From the NCBI GenBank assembly GCA_002313255.1, contig DCBA01000118.1, positions 1 to 22,038 of the forward strand: a DNA stretch of 22,038 bases, given 5' to 3'. The notes under the pieces are model-generated. The model saw only the letters and a program-made list of their open reading frames with translations, did not search any database and was not told where the DNA came from. The position numbers and the translations under genes are program-made. Source of the DNA: Gammaproteobacteria bacterium UBA1119 (GTDB lineage Bacteria; Pseudomonadota; Gammaproteobacteria; Pseudomonadales; Azotimanducaceae). This document shows, piece by piece, positions 1 to 7,465 of this stretch (the stretch's first letter is position 1; each line of letters starts with the position of its first letter).

Positions 1-864
1 GCCAGTTTGCTCCCGGAGGTCAAGGACAGTGTCGCAGACTACGGGAGGGCGGAAGCGCAGTGGTTTGGTGCCGAAATACCCATTTTTGGCATCGCCGGAG
101 ATCAACAAGCGGCGCTCATCGGCCAGGGTTGTATTTCGCCGGGTATGGTGAAAAGTACGTACGGCACGGGTTGTTTTGTCATGGTAAATACCGGAACAAA
201 GCGGGTGGACTCGACAACGGGATTGCTGACCACGATAGGTTACAGGGTTAATGGTCAGACCACGTTCGCGACGGAGGGCAGCATCTTTACGGCGGGGGCT
301 GCAGTCAAATGGTTGCGCGACAAGTTAGGTTTGATCGGAAGCGCGGCGGAAACAGAGGAAATTGCATTGAAAACGGGCGGCGACACCAACGGTGTATATG
401 TCGTACCGGCCTTTACGGGCTTAGGGGCTCCGCATTGGCGACCGGATGCACGCGGAGTCATATCGGGATTAACTCTGGATTCAGGTGTGGACGAGATCGT
501 GACCGCGACACTGTCGAGCATCGCATTTCAGACAATGGACTTATTTAATGCTTTTCGAACCGACGGAGTTGAACCGGAACAGGTGAGGATTGATGGAGGG
601 ATGGTCCAAAATAATTGGTTTTGTCAGTTCCTGTCCGATGTAACCGAATTGATCATGGAACGACCCAAGGTCACCGAGACCACGGCCTTGGGCGCTGGCT
701 TGCTGGCTGCAATAGGGGCGGGGCTCATTAATCATCTAGGAGACGCGAGCACCCGTTGGACCGTTGACCAGCGGTTTACTCCAGCTATGGATGACGACGT
801 CCGTTCGGAGCGTATAGCTGGTTGGCGACGTGCAGTTGCGCAGACGCTCGCAACTAACCTCTGA
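1..864 (+). CDS. glpK: Glycerol kinase, C-terminal part (5' end outside window)
   Basis: ATP-dependent phosphorylation of glycerol to sn-glycerol-3-phosphate in the cytoplasm. The reading frame is open from base 1, so the first ATG-like codon at 7 is not the true start. About 287 residues are present, roughly the last 55-60% of a protein that is usually near 500 residues. Visible FGGY-kinase signatures are GIAGDQQAALIGQ (about residues 29-41 of the fragment), STYGTGCF, NGVYVVPAFTGLGAPHW and the ATP-site region RIDGGMVQNNW, followed by ALGAGLLAA. The stop is the TGA at 862-864. It converges on argF with a 44-base gap in which I see no clear terminator. The glycerol uptake and regulatory genes that often accompany glpK are not in view. 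The family assignment is certain. Confidence 0.96.
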   Translation, partial: ASLLPEVKDSVADYGRAEAQWFGAEIPIFGIAGDQQAALIGQGCISPGMVKSTYGTGCFVMVNTGTKRVDSTTGLLTTIGYRVNGQTTFATEGSIFTAGAAVKWLRDKLGLIGSAAETEEIALKTGGDTNGVYVVPAFTGLGAPHWRPDARGVISGLTLDSGVDEIVTATLSSIAFQTMDLFNAFRTDGVEPEQVRIDGGMVQNNWFCQFLSDVTELIMERPKVTETTALGAGLLAAIGAGLINHLGDASTRWTVDQRFTPAMDDDVRSERIAGWRRAVAQTLATNL

Positions 865-908
865 GGACCGTACTCGCTGCTTGATAGTCTTGGCAAGAAT
901 CCTCGAAG

Positions 909-1808
909 TTAGTTCAGCATAAATTCGAGTAGGGCTTTTTTAGAGTGCAGTCTGTTGCCCGTCTCCTCCCATACAACGGAACGCGGGTCTTCGAGTAGGT
1001 CATCACTGATTTCTTCGCCTCGGTGTGCTGGAAGGCAGTGCATAAAGAGGACATTGGCATCTGCGCTGTCGAGTAAACCCGAGTTGACCTGAAATTCTTG
1101 GAAAGCTTCGTGACGCTCAACGCGTTCATTTTCTTGGCCCATGGACGACCACACATCGGTAACTACCAGATTGGCACCAGACACTGCTTCTTGGGGAGTA
1201 GAGACCCAACGTGCACGACTACTGCTATCGAGAAGTTGTTCATCTGGCCGAAATTTGGTGGGCGTCGAAATCGCCAAGTCGAAGTCGAACTGCTTCGAGG
1301 CAAGAATGTAAGAGTTGCACATGTTGTGGCCGTCTCCTACGAAAGCAACCAATTGATCGCGAATAGACCCTCGTTTTTCGGCGAACGTTTGCATGTCTGC
1401 GAGGAGTTGACACGGATGGAAACGATTGCTCATACCATTGATTACTGGGACCGAAGATGCAGCCGCAAAGCTGCTTATATCGGCATGATCATGGACGCGC
1501 AGCATGACGATATCGACCAATGACGAGAGTACGCGCGCCATGTCCGGTATAGACTCTCCCCGACCCAATTGAGTTTCATCGGGCCGAAGGAAAATGGCGT
1601 GGCCTCCAAGTTGGTACATGCCGGCTTCAAAAGCCACCCGTGTCCGAGTGGATTTGAGTTCGAAAATCATAGCCATGGTTTTGCCTTCGAGCGGCCGATG
1701 TCGAATGCCCGAGTCGTGCAAACGTTTCAGTTCGGAAGCACGCTCGATAATTTGTTCGAGGTCCTCAGGAGAAAAGTCCATTAGGGATAAGAAATTCTTG
1801 ACCGACAT
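909..1808 (-). CDS. argF: Ornithine carbamoyltransferase
   Basis: Catalyses carbamoyl phosphate + ornithine to citrulline, the sixth step of arginine synthesis. The 299-residue length is typical of the anabolic enzyme. Carbamoyl-phosphate-binding STRTR lies at residues 53-57, HPCQ at 131-134, the ornithine-loop GDGHNMCNS begins near 158, and the HCLP motif is at 257-260, followed by AHRG. The ATG at 1808 follows two tandem CAGGTAG units that could both offer a weak Shine-Dalgarno sequence. It lies 36 bases downstream of argD on the same strand, so the two are probably co-transcribed. One oddity is that the usual GDGNN loop has His in place of the first Asn, while the following Asn, which contacts ornithine in the family, is kept. 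I found no ArgR-type operator by eye. Confidence 0.97.
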   Translation of the reverse strand: MSVKNFLSLMDFSPEDLEQIIERASELKRLHDSGIRHRPLEGKTMAMIFELKSTRTRVAFEAGMYQLGGHAIFLRPDETQLGRGESIPDMARVLSSLVDIVMLRVHDHADISSFAAASSVPVINGMSNRFHPCQLLADMQTFAEKRGSIRDQLVAFVGDGHNMCNSYILASKQFDFDLAISTPTKFRPDEQLLDSSSRARWVSTPQEAVSGANLVVTDVWSSMGQENERVERHEAFQEFQVNSGLLDSADANVLFMHCLPAHRGEEISDDLLEDPRSVVWEETGNRLHSKKALLEFMLN

Positions 1809-1822
1809 CTACCTGCTACCTG
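1809..1822 (-). repeat. Tandem 7-bp repeat at the argF ribosome-binding region
   Basis: On the minus strand CAGGTAG occurs twice in direct succession, immediately ahead of the argF ATG. Each copy contains an AGG that could pair weakly with the 3' end of 16S rRNA. It may be a small duplication affecting translation strength, or chance. Confidence 0.45.
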
Positions 1823-1844
1823 CGACCCGCGTCCGATGGATTCT

Positions 1845-3026
1845 TTAGGAACCGGCTGTTTGAACGAGAGAAGTCACGATTTCGACAATTTCGTCAGCTT
1901 CGTCATCCGTTAGATTCAAGGGCGGAAGTAGCCGTAGAACCGTGTCAGTAGTCACGTTCAACAGTAGTCTTTTTGATAACGCCTGTTGGATTAGATCCGT
2001 GCAGGGCTTATCGAGCTCAATCGCGATCATCATGCCTTTTCCCCGGATGTCACGAACGTGGTTGAGTCCTGCAAGTTGTTTGACCAGTGCGTTTTTAATG
2101 CGTTCACCGAGTTCGGCCGCGCGTTCTATAACGCCGCCATCCGTGAGCTCAGTGACTACGGCTAAAGCGGCCGCGCACGAGAGTGGGTTACCACCAAATG
2201 TAGAGCCATGTGTTCCGGCAACGAGTGTTTCAGCCGCGGTACCGCGTGCCAAACAAGCCCCGATAGGAACACCGTTCCCTAGCCCTTTGGCCGTCGTTAG
2301 GACGTCGGGCAATATATTCGTATGTTGATACGCAAAGTAGCGGCCCGTCCTGCCGTTACCGGTTTGGACCTCATCAAGGATTAGCAGCCAGTCGTGGTCG
2401 TCACAGATTTCTCGCAACTTGGGAAGGTAATCGTCAGCGGGAATTAGCACTCCCCCCTCTCCCAAAATCGGTTCCACAAAAATGGCGACAACGCCATTAT
2501 TGTTTGTGGCGATATTGGTGATTGCCGGTATGTCGTCGTAGGGCGCCCGTAGAAAGCCTCCAAGCAACGGTTCGAAACTCGCTTGGACCTTTCGATTACC
2601 CGTCGCCGTGAGCGTTGCCATTGTGCGTCCATGAAAACTGCCTTCCATCACAATCACCTGGGGGTTTTTGATCCCGCGTTCATTGCCGTAGCGACGAGCA
2701 ATTTTCAACGCTGCTTCGTTTGCCTCCGCGCCTGAATTGGCGAAGAAAACGTTGTCCATGCCAGAAATTTCACAAAGGCGATCGGCAAGTTGTGTTTGTA
2801 GAGGGATCTCGTAGAGATTCGACGTATGTAATAAGGTTTCAGCTTGCCGTTGGATCGCATCAGTGACCGCAGGATGAGCGTGCCCCAGCCCACAAACCGC
2901 GATACCGGCGAGCGCATCGAGATAACGGATCCCATCGGCATCGAACAGGCATGCGCCCTCACCACGTTCGAAAGATACGGGTAAGCGCCCATAGGTGGGC
3001 ATTATTGTGGGTACGCTCGACATCAT
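1845..3026 (-). CDS. argD: Acetylornithine aminotransferase (class III PLP enzyme)
   Basis: PLP-dependent transamination converting N-acetylglutamate-5-semialdehyde to N-acetylornithine in arginine synthesis. Members often also act as succinyl-diaminopimelate aminotransferase, so a lysine-pathway role is possible. From the ATG at 3026 the protein is 393 residues, the usual length. Motifs seen are NSGAEANEAA (97-106), FHGRT (131-135), the PLP aspartate in LDEVQTG (D218) and the Schiff-base lysine in TTAKGLGNG (K247). The frame extends upstream to a TTG at 3104, but a perfect GGAGG lies 4 bases before the ATG at 3026 and 7 bases before a second ATG at 3023. The extension would also have to read through a terminator-like hairpin, so the start is placed at 3026 (3023 equally possible). 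argF follows 36 bases downstream. Confidence 0.95.
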   Translation of the reverse strand: MMSSVPTIMPTYGRLPVSFERGEGACLFDADGIRYLDALAGIAVCGLGHAHPAVTDAIQRQAETLLHTSNLYEIPLQTQLADRLCEISGMDNVFFANSGAEANEAALKIARRYGNERGIKNPQVIVMEGSFHGRTMATLTATGNRKVQASFEPLLGGFLRAPYDDIPAITNIATNNNGVVAIFVEPILGEGGVLIPADDYLPKLREICDDHDWLLILDEVQTGNGRTGRYFAYQHTNILPDVLTTAKGLGNGVPIGACLARGTAAETLVAGTHGSTFGGNPLSCAAALAVVTELTDGGVIERAAELGERIKNALVKQLAGLNHVRDIRGKGMMIAIELDKPCTDLIQQALSKRLLLNVTTDTVLRLLPPLNLTDDEADEIVEIVTSLVQTAGS

Positions 3027-3035
3027 CTTGCCTCC

Positions 3036-3067
3036 AAAACAAACGCGGGCAGCGCTTGCTGCCCGTG
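3036..3067 (-). terminator. Hairpin plus T-run between the C-S lyase gene and argD
   Basis: On the minus strand CGGGCAGC - AAGC - GCTGCCCG forms a perfect 8-bp GC-rich stem with a 4-nt loop (plus-strand 3046-3065). Two bases later comes TTTGTTTT, then GGAGG and the argD start. It sits about 36 bases beyond the stop of the upstream lyase gene. The form fits a rho-independent terminator for that gene, leaky or read through into argD. It could also act as an attenuator in the argD leader. On the plus strand no T-run follows. Confidence 0.55.
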
Positions 3068-3100
3068 AAACGAACGATATTAGTCGAGGGGGCTTTCCTG

Positions 3101-4249
3101 TCAAGGCCTCATATTGCAGGACGAAGCGGCCTTTTTTAATCTTGCGATACCTTCCAATAGTAGGTCGCGGGGACAGGCAAAATTAAATCGCACGAATCCC
3201 TCACCATTGAAATCGACACCGTTCGAAAAGCCGAGCCCGTGGTTTTCGAAGAAACTGGCGGGATCGTCTATCTGCAGTGATCTAGCATCGATCCAACCGA
3301 GGTAGGTGCCTTCCACGTGAGCCATTGCAAGGCCAGGTATTTCTTCCACACAACTTTCGAGTAAGTCCCGGTTGACTCGAAGGTATGCGAGGAGATCGTT
3401 AACCCACGACGATTGGTCGAGAAACGTCGCCAAAGTGGCAGTGTATGCAAGCGGCGATATGTGGGACACGAGGCCGGTCGTCGCGTCGACGAATCGTTCG
3501 CGCAGCGTGGGATCGGGAATTACTCCGAGAGCACAGTTAACGCCGGCTATGTTGTACGTTTTAGTTGAAGCGATGAGCGTTATTGTCGTGTGCGCGAATT
3601 CTTCACTGATACTTGCTATAGGCGTGTGGCTGCGATGTTCATCAAGCACGATACCCCAGTGAATTTCATCGCTCACAACGACTACGTCGTTGGCTAGGCA
3701 GATATTCGCGAGCTTCGAGAGCTCGTTTTCAGAATAGACACGGCCTGTTGGGTTTTGGGGGTTTGAGAGAAGCAGCCCGCTCGCCAAACGGGCTTTGTCC
3801 CCGATGTCGGCGAAATCCATGATCCACTTTTCGCCGTCGTAAAGTAACGGGGAACGAAGAATATGCTTGTCCGAGTTCTCAGGCACTGCCAAGAATGGCG
3901 GATAGACGGGCGTCATTATGATGAGAGCATCGTTGTCGGAGCCGATTGCCCGACTTGCGATGTTCAAACCAGGCACTACGCCGGGGATCCAGATTAACCA
4001 ATCAGGATCCACCTTCCAGTTGAAATGGAGCCAAAACCACTTACACGCGGCGTCGACAAGTTCCGACTGGGGCTCCGCGTAGCCGAGGATGCCGTGATCA
4101 ATCCGTTCGTGAAGTGCCTCCAAAACGAAATCAGGTGCCGCGAAATCCATGTCTGCGACCCAAAACGGGATCACGTCATGGTCTTGGTATTTGTTCCATT
4201 TTGTGCTGTCGCCGCTAGCGCGATCAATCCTTATGCTGAAGTCGGGCAT
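3101..4249 (-). CDS. MalY/PatB-family cystathionine beta-lyase (fold type I PLP enzyme)
   Basis: Likely C-S beta-lyase cleaving cystathionine to homocysteine, pyruvate and ammonia, or a related cysteine-conjugate lyase. The family also contains proteins annotated simply as aminotransferases. It has 382 residues and the N-terminal pattern FWVADMDFAAPD typical of MalY/PatB. Other motifs are GVVPGLN (90-95), SNPQNPTGR (162-170), SDEIHWGI (193-200) and the PLP lysine in ASTKTYNIAG (K230). The ATG at 4249 has no clear Shine-Dalgarno, but the protein start fits the family. It is divergent from grxD across a 66-base spacer and lies upstream of argD on the same strand, separated by a hairpin. Methionine or cysteine metabolism is the probable role. 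The exact substrate cannot be read from sequence. Confidence 0.9.
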   Translation of the reverse strand: MPDFSIRIDRASGDSTKWNKYQDHDVIPFWVADMDFAAPDFVLEALHERIDHGILGYAEPQSELVDAACKWFWLHFNWKVDPDWLIWIPGVVPGLNIASRAIGSDNDALIIMTPVYPPFLAVPENSDKHILRSPLLYDGEKWIMDFADIGDKARLASGLLLSNPQNPTGRVYSENELSKLANICLANDVVVVSDEIHWGIVLDEHRSHTPIASISEEFAHTTITLIASTKTYNIAGVNCALGVIPDPTLRERFVDATTGLVSHISPLAYTATLATFLDQSSWVNDLLAYLRVNRDLLESCVEEIPGLAMAHVEGTYLGWIDARSLQIDDPASFFENHGLGFSNGVDFNGEGFVRFNFACPRDLLLEGIARLKKAASSCNMRP

Positions 4250-4271
4250 GGCGGTTTAATTGAGTTAATCC

Positions 4272-4277
4272 TACAAT
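4272..4277 (+). promoter_or_regulatory. Candidate -10 box for grxD
   Basis: TACAAT followed by GCT lies 38 bases upstream of the grxD ATG, in the short spacer shared with the divergent lyase gene. No good -35 hexamer stands at 16-18 bases upstream, so this is a weak candidate based only on the -10 match and position. Confidence 0.25.
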
Positions 4278-4315
4278 GCTCTTTGAAGCCACGAGTGAGC
4301 AGAGGTGGGTGTCCA

Positions 4316-4660
4316 ATGAGCGAAGACGTATTAACAACGATCCGCGAACAAATTGATAGCAATCGAATCCTTCTTTATATGAAGGGCTCGCCGCAAGCGC
4401 CGCAGTGTGGTTTTTCTGCGCAGACGGTACAGTGTTTGATGTCGTGCGAACAGCGCTTTGCGTACATCGACATACTCAGTAATCCGGAGATCAGAGCAAC
4501 GTTGCCCCAGTACGCGGATTGGCCGACGTTCCCTCAGCTATGGGTGAATGGGGAACTGATCGGCGGGTGCGATATTGTGACCGAAATGCACGAAGCTGGA
4601 GAACTCGAACCACTGGTTCGAGAGGCTGCCGCCTTGGAATCTGATTCAACCAACGCCTAA
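4316..4660 (+). CDS. grxD: Monothiol glutaredoxin, Grx4 type
   Basis: Class II monothiol glutaredoxin that binds and delivers [2Fe-2S] clusters, often with BolA partners, in the cytoplasm. It has 114 residues, close to the usual length. The CGFS active site is at residues 31-34, within YMKGSPQAPQCGFS, followed by WPTFPQLWVNGELIGGCDIV, the glutathione-binding TFPQ and GGCD elements. The ATG at 4316 is chosen because it begins the conserved fold and is preceded by an AGGTGGG Shine-Dalgarno-like stretch. The frame stays open about 97 codons further upstream, but that part is antisense to the lyase gene and has no glutaredoxin features. It converges on rnt with only 11 bases between stops. grxD near rnt also occurs in Pseudomonas. 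Confidence 0.96.
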   Translation: MSEDVLTTIREQIDSNRILLYMKGSPQAPQCGFSAQTVQCLMSCEQRFAYIDILSNPEIRATLPQYADWPTFPQLWVNGELIGGCDIVTEMHEAGELEPLVREAAALESDSTNA

Positions 4661-4664
4661 TCCT

Positions 4665-4683
4665 CTCCCCATTAAAATGGGAG
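4665..4683. other. Inverted repeat across the grxD/rnt convergent junction
   Basis: CTCCC(C)ATT and AATGGGAG form a short stem with one bulged C, spanning the rnt stop and just past the grxD stop. No T-run follows on either strand. It could slow both converging polymerases or be incidental. Confidence 0.3.
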
Positions 4684-5271
4684 TTCAAATCCGGACGCAT
4701 TGACAATGCGGCAAAATAGAGCTGCCGTGGCTTCGGCGTCGTATACGGCGTCGTGGGCATATTCTTCGTCAAAGTCGATGCTGGCGCGGGCACATGCTTC
4801 ACTGAGGACCGTGTGACCGAAGGCGACCGCAGCAAGAGAGGCCGTGTCGATGACGCTGAACGGATGGAACGGATTACGTTTGATGTTGTTGCGTTCGCTG
4901 CCTGTCGCAAGGAAGCCATGGTCGAAGTGTCCATTGTGAGCGGTCACAATGGCCCGCTGGCAATGGGCGTCGCGAACGGCCCGCCGTACGACGCGAAAAC
5001 ATTCTTGTAGCGCCTCGCCCTCGCTTATCGCGTCGCGATCTGGGTCGTTTAAGTCGATTCCCGTGACCTGCAAAGAAGCTTCTTCCACGCCCATGTCGGC
5101 ATGAGGGATTAGATTCCAGACGTGAGTACTCGCCGGATGAAGTTGATCGTCGTCCCAGTCGAGTAAAACGATAGCGATTTGGAGTAAAGCGTGGCGCGAC
5201 CGATCGAATCCTCCGGTTTCGACATCAATGACAACGGGTAGGTAGCTGCGAAAACGCGCGTTCAACTCCAT
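4672..5271 (-). CDS. rnt: Ribonuclease T (DEDDh 3'-5' exoribonuclease)
   Basis: Trims the 3' ends of tRNA and other stable RNAs and contributes to tRNA CCA-end turnover. It has 199 residues, slightly shorter than the roughly 215 of Escherichia coli. The four acidic metal ligands and the histidine of the DEDDh family are visible: D16 and E18 in VIDVETGGFD, D117 in AHNGHFDHGF, and H173 and D178 in YAHDAVYDAEA. The ATG at 5271 gives the expected N-terminus with a short basic lead before the first exonuclease motif. The Shine-Dalgarno is weak. The gene is divergent from argG across about 155 bases. Confidence 0.95.
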   Translation of the reverse strand: MELNARFRSYLPVVIDVETGGFDRSRHALLQIAIVLLDWDDDQLHPASTHVWNLIPHADMGVEEASLQVTGIDLNDPDRDAISEGEALQECFRVVRRAVRDAHCQRAIVTAHNGHFDHGFLATGSERNNIKRNPFHPFSVIDTASLAAVAFGHTVLSEACARASIDFDEEYAHDAVYDAEATAALFCRIVNASGFELPF

Positions 5272-5399
5272 CGGCCAAGACTACCAGTTTGACGAGGTGC
5301 GTATTCCATCCATCACTCGTTTGGCGCGCGATCTTTTAGAAGTGGTGTATACGGGCGTTTGCTGATTGGTTGCGCATATAGGGGCGTAGCGAGGTAAAC

Positions 5400-5419
5400 T
5401 CCGCGTCTTTTTTCGCGGA
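5400..5419 (+). promoter_or_regulatory. Hairpin in the argG leader next to the ribosome-binding site
   Basis: TCCGCG (5400-5405) and CGCGGA (5414-5419) form a perfect 6-bp stem around the 8-base loop TCTTTTTT. The second arm overlaps the GGACGAG stretch that serves as the only Shine-Dalgarno candidate for the argG ATG at 5427. If formed in the mRNA, the stem would partly hide the ribosome-binding site. The rest of the 5272-5426 spacer shows no convincing promoter or ArgR box by eye. Confidence 0.35.
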
Positions 5420-5426
5420 CGAGACG

Positions 5427-6644
5427 ATGAAAGAAAAAATAGTTCTCTCGTATTCCGGTGGGCTCGACACGTCTGTGATTTGCCGATGGCTACAGGAGAC
5501 ATACGATGCTGAAGTGATCACGTTCACCGCCGACATAGGCCAGGGCGAAGAGATAGAAGCCGCACGCGCCAAGGCCGAGGCCATGGGTGTTGACAAGATC
5601 TTCGTTGAAGACCTTACCGAAACCTTTGCTCGGGATTACGTTTTTCCTATGTTCCGAGCAAATACAATTTATGAGGGGGAATACTTGCTTGGAACCAGTA
5701 TTGCCCGCCCATTGATTGCAAAAAGATTAGTCGAGATCGCGCGCGAAACCGGCGCGGAGGCCGTAGCGCACGGAGCAACAGGCAAAGGGAACGATCAAGT
5801 GCGGTTCGAGTTTGGCGCGTACGCACTAGATCCTGACATTCGCGTTATCGCGCCGCATCGAGAGTGGGAAATCAATTCCCGTGAAGCACTGATGGAATAT
5901 TGTAGAAAACACGCGATTCCAGTCGATTACGAGCAGTCAGGTGAATCGCCGTACTCGATGGACGCTAATCTCTTGCACATTTCATACGAAGGAGGGATTT
6001 TAGAAGACCCGGGCACCGCACCCAATGAAGACATGTGGCGATTGACGGTTTCGCCAGAGGATGCTCCCGATGAACCCCAGTCTATCGAGATCGCGTATCA
6101 AAACGGAGACGCGGTTGCGGTCAACGGAGAGTCGCTGACACCGGCAGGCGTGATTCGGCTGCTCAATGAGATCGGCGGGCGCCATGGTGTAGGACGCAGC
6201 GACATTGTCGAAAATCGTTATGTCGGCATGAAATCCAGGGGATGTTATGAGACGCCGGGCGGTACGATCCTGTTGAAAGCGCACCGGGCGATGGAGTCGA
6301 TCACGATGGATCGCGAGGTCATGCATCTACGCGATGAATTGATGCCACGTTATGCGCGAATGATCTACAACGGTTTTTGGTGGTCGCCCGAGCGCTGCGT
6401 CATGCAGGCTCTGATTGATGCGTCACAAAATGCTGTTAGTGGTTCTGTCAAACTGAAGTTATACAAGGGCGGTGTTTACGTCATTGGGCGCTCATCGACG
6501 ACGGACAGCCTTTATGACGTCGATATCGTGACGTTTGACGAGGATGCGGGTGCTTACGAGCAATCTGATGCCACGGGATTTATTCGCTTGAACGCGCTCC
6601 GACTTCGCCTTGCCGCGCGGCGCGGACGAAACCGACAGAAGTAA
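5427..6644 (+). CDS. argG: Argininosuccinate synthase
   Basis: ATP-dependent condensation of citrulline with aspartate to argininosuccinate, the penultimate step of arginine synthesis. It has 405 residues, the normal length for the type I enzyme of Pseudomonas and most bacteria. The ATP-pyrophosphatase loop SYSGGLDTS sits at residues 8-16. The aspartate/citrulline-site segment [14 protein letters not shown] and the later [17 protein letters not shown] and [11 protein letters not shown] stretches are family hallmarks. The start is the ATG at 5427, just after a leader hairpin. It converges on nth with an 86-base gap holding only a weak GTCG/CGAC dyad and no clear terminator. Together with argF and argD it makes three arginine genes in the first 7 kb, though not in one operon. 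Confidence 0.97.
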   Translation: MKEKIVLSYSGGLDTSVICRWLQETYDAEVITFTADIGQGEEIEAARAKAEAMGVDKIFVEDLTETFARDYVFPMFRANTIYEGEYLLGTSIARPLIAKRLVEIARETGAEAVAHGATGKGNDQVRFEFGAYALDPDIRVIAPHREWEINSREALMEYCRKHAIPVDYEQSGESPYSMDANLLHISYEGGILEDPGTAPNEDMWRLTVSPEDAPDEPQSIEIAYQNGDAVAVNGESLTPAGVIRLLNEIGGRHGVGRSDIVENRYVGMKSRGCYETPGGTILLKAHRAMESITMDREVMHLRDELMPRYARMIYNGFWWSPERCVMQALIDASQNAVSGSVKLKLYKGGVYVIGRSSTTDSLYDVDIVTFDEDAGAYEQSDATGFIRLNALRLRLAARRGRNRQK

Positions 6645-6730
6645 AGAATGGCATAAGGAATAGAACAGCATGGAATAGGGCGGGTGAACTCAATGAGGCG
6701 TCGGTTGGACGACTCGATAACCGTACGCGT

Positions 6731-7369
6731 TCACTCGTACTCGGTTTTGTCTTTGAATTCGCACAGATCTTCGATAACGCACGCCCCGCATCGCGGTTTG
6801 CGAGCGACGCAAACGTAACGACCGTGCAAGATTAGCCAGTGGTGTGCGCCCTGTTTGTAGTCGTTTGGGACGACGCGGATGAGGCGATCTTCGACTTCGC
6901 GAACATTTTTTCCCGGCGCGAGATTGATGCGGTTGGAAATCCGGAAAATGTGGGTGTCGACCGCGATCGTGGGTTGGCCGAACGCGGTATTGAGAATGAC
7001 GTTGGCCGTTTTTCGACCAACCCCGGGTAGCGCTTCAAGTGACGGGCGATCCTTCGGAACCAGACCACTATGTTCGTCGATCAGGATTTGACAGGTCTTT
7101 AGAATGTTCTCGGCCTTCGTATTGAACAACCCGATCGACTTGATAAAGCTTTTTAATCGACGGATTCCGAGATGGTGTACCGCTTCGGGATTATTTGCTG
7201 CAGCGAACAGTTTTTTAGTCGCTAAGTTGACGCTAACGTCCGTGGCTTGTGCCGAAAGAATCACCGCGATCAGTAGTTCGAAGGGCGTTTGATATCGCAG
7301 CTCAGTCTCTGGTTTCGGGGTCGCTTCTTTAAGCCGTTCAAAAATAGCGATGCGCTTCGCCTTGTTCAT
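6731..7369 (-). CDS. nth: Endonuclease III (DNA glycosylase/AP lyase, [4Fe-4S])
   Basis: Base-excision repair enzyme removing oxidised pyrimidines. From the ATG at 7369 it has 212 residues, essentially the E. coli length. The helix-hairpin-helix LPGVGRKTA supplies catalytic K120, VDTHIFR supplies catalytic D138, and cysteines at 187, 194, 197 and 203 give the C-X6-C-X2-C-X5-C cluster motif. All four sit at the same positions as in the E. coli enzyme. The frame can be extended to a GTG at 7459, six bases after the metG stop, adding 30 residues with no resemblance to the family. I prefer 7369, preceded by a weak GGATGG, but the longer form cannot be excluded. It follows metG on the same strand. 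Confidence 0.95.
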   Translation of the reverse strand: MNKAKRIAIFERLKEATPKPETELRYQTPFELLIAVILSAQATDVSVNLATKKLFAAANNPEAVHHLGIRRLKSFIKSIGLFNTKAENILKTCQILIDEHSGLVPKDRPSLEALPGVGRKTANVILNTAFGQPTIAVDTHIFRISNRINLAPGKNVREVEDRLIRVVPNDYKQGAHHWLILHGRYVCVARKPRCGACVIEDLCEFKDKTEYE

Positions 7370-7465
7370 ATCGCGCCATCCATGCGGTTTATCAGGCCGA
7401 GAAATTCGATCATAAGACCCTCCGGCAACATGATCGCGCGTAACACGAACAGTTGGCACGATTTC

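Noticed and set aside
865..908. Terminator between glpK and argF
   Set aside because: No stem of useful length and no T-run on either strand.
3027..3104. Longer argD from a TTG overlapping the lyase stop
   Set aside because: It would encode through the terminator-like hairpin, while a GGAGG directly precedes the ATG pair at 3026/3023.
4025..4315. 97-codon upstream extension of grxD
   Set aside because: It is antisense to the C-S lyase N-terminus, has no glutaredoxin features, and an AGGTGGG precedes the ATG at 4316.
5272..5399. ArgR operator or sigma-70 promoter for argG
   Set aside because: ATATAG-like bases occur near 5376-5381, but no -35 at proper spacing and no ArgR-like dyad could be found by eye.
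6645..6730. Terminator between argG and nth
   Set aside because: Only a short GTCG/CGAC dyad without a T-run; too weak to call.
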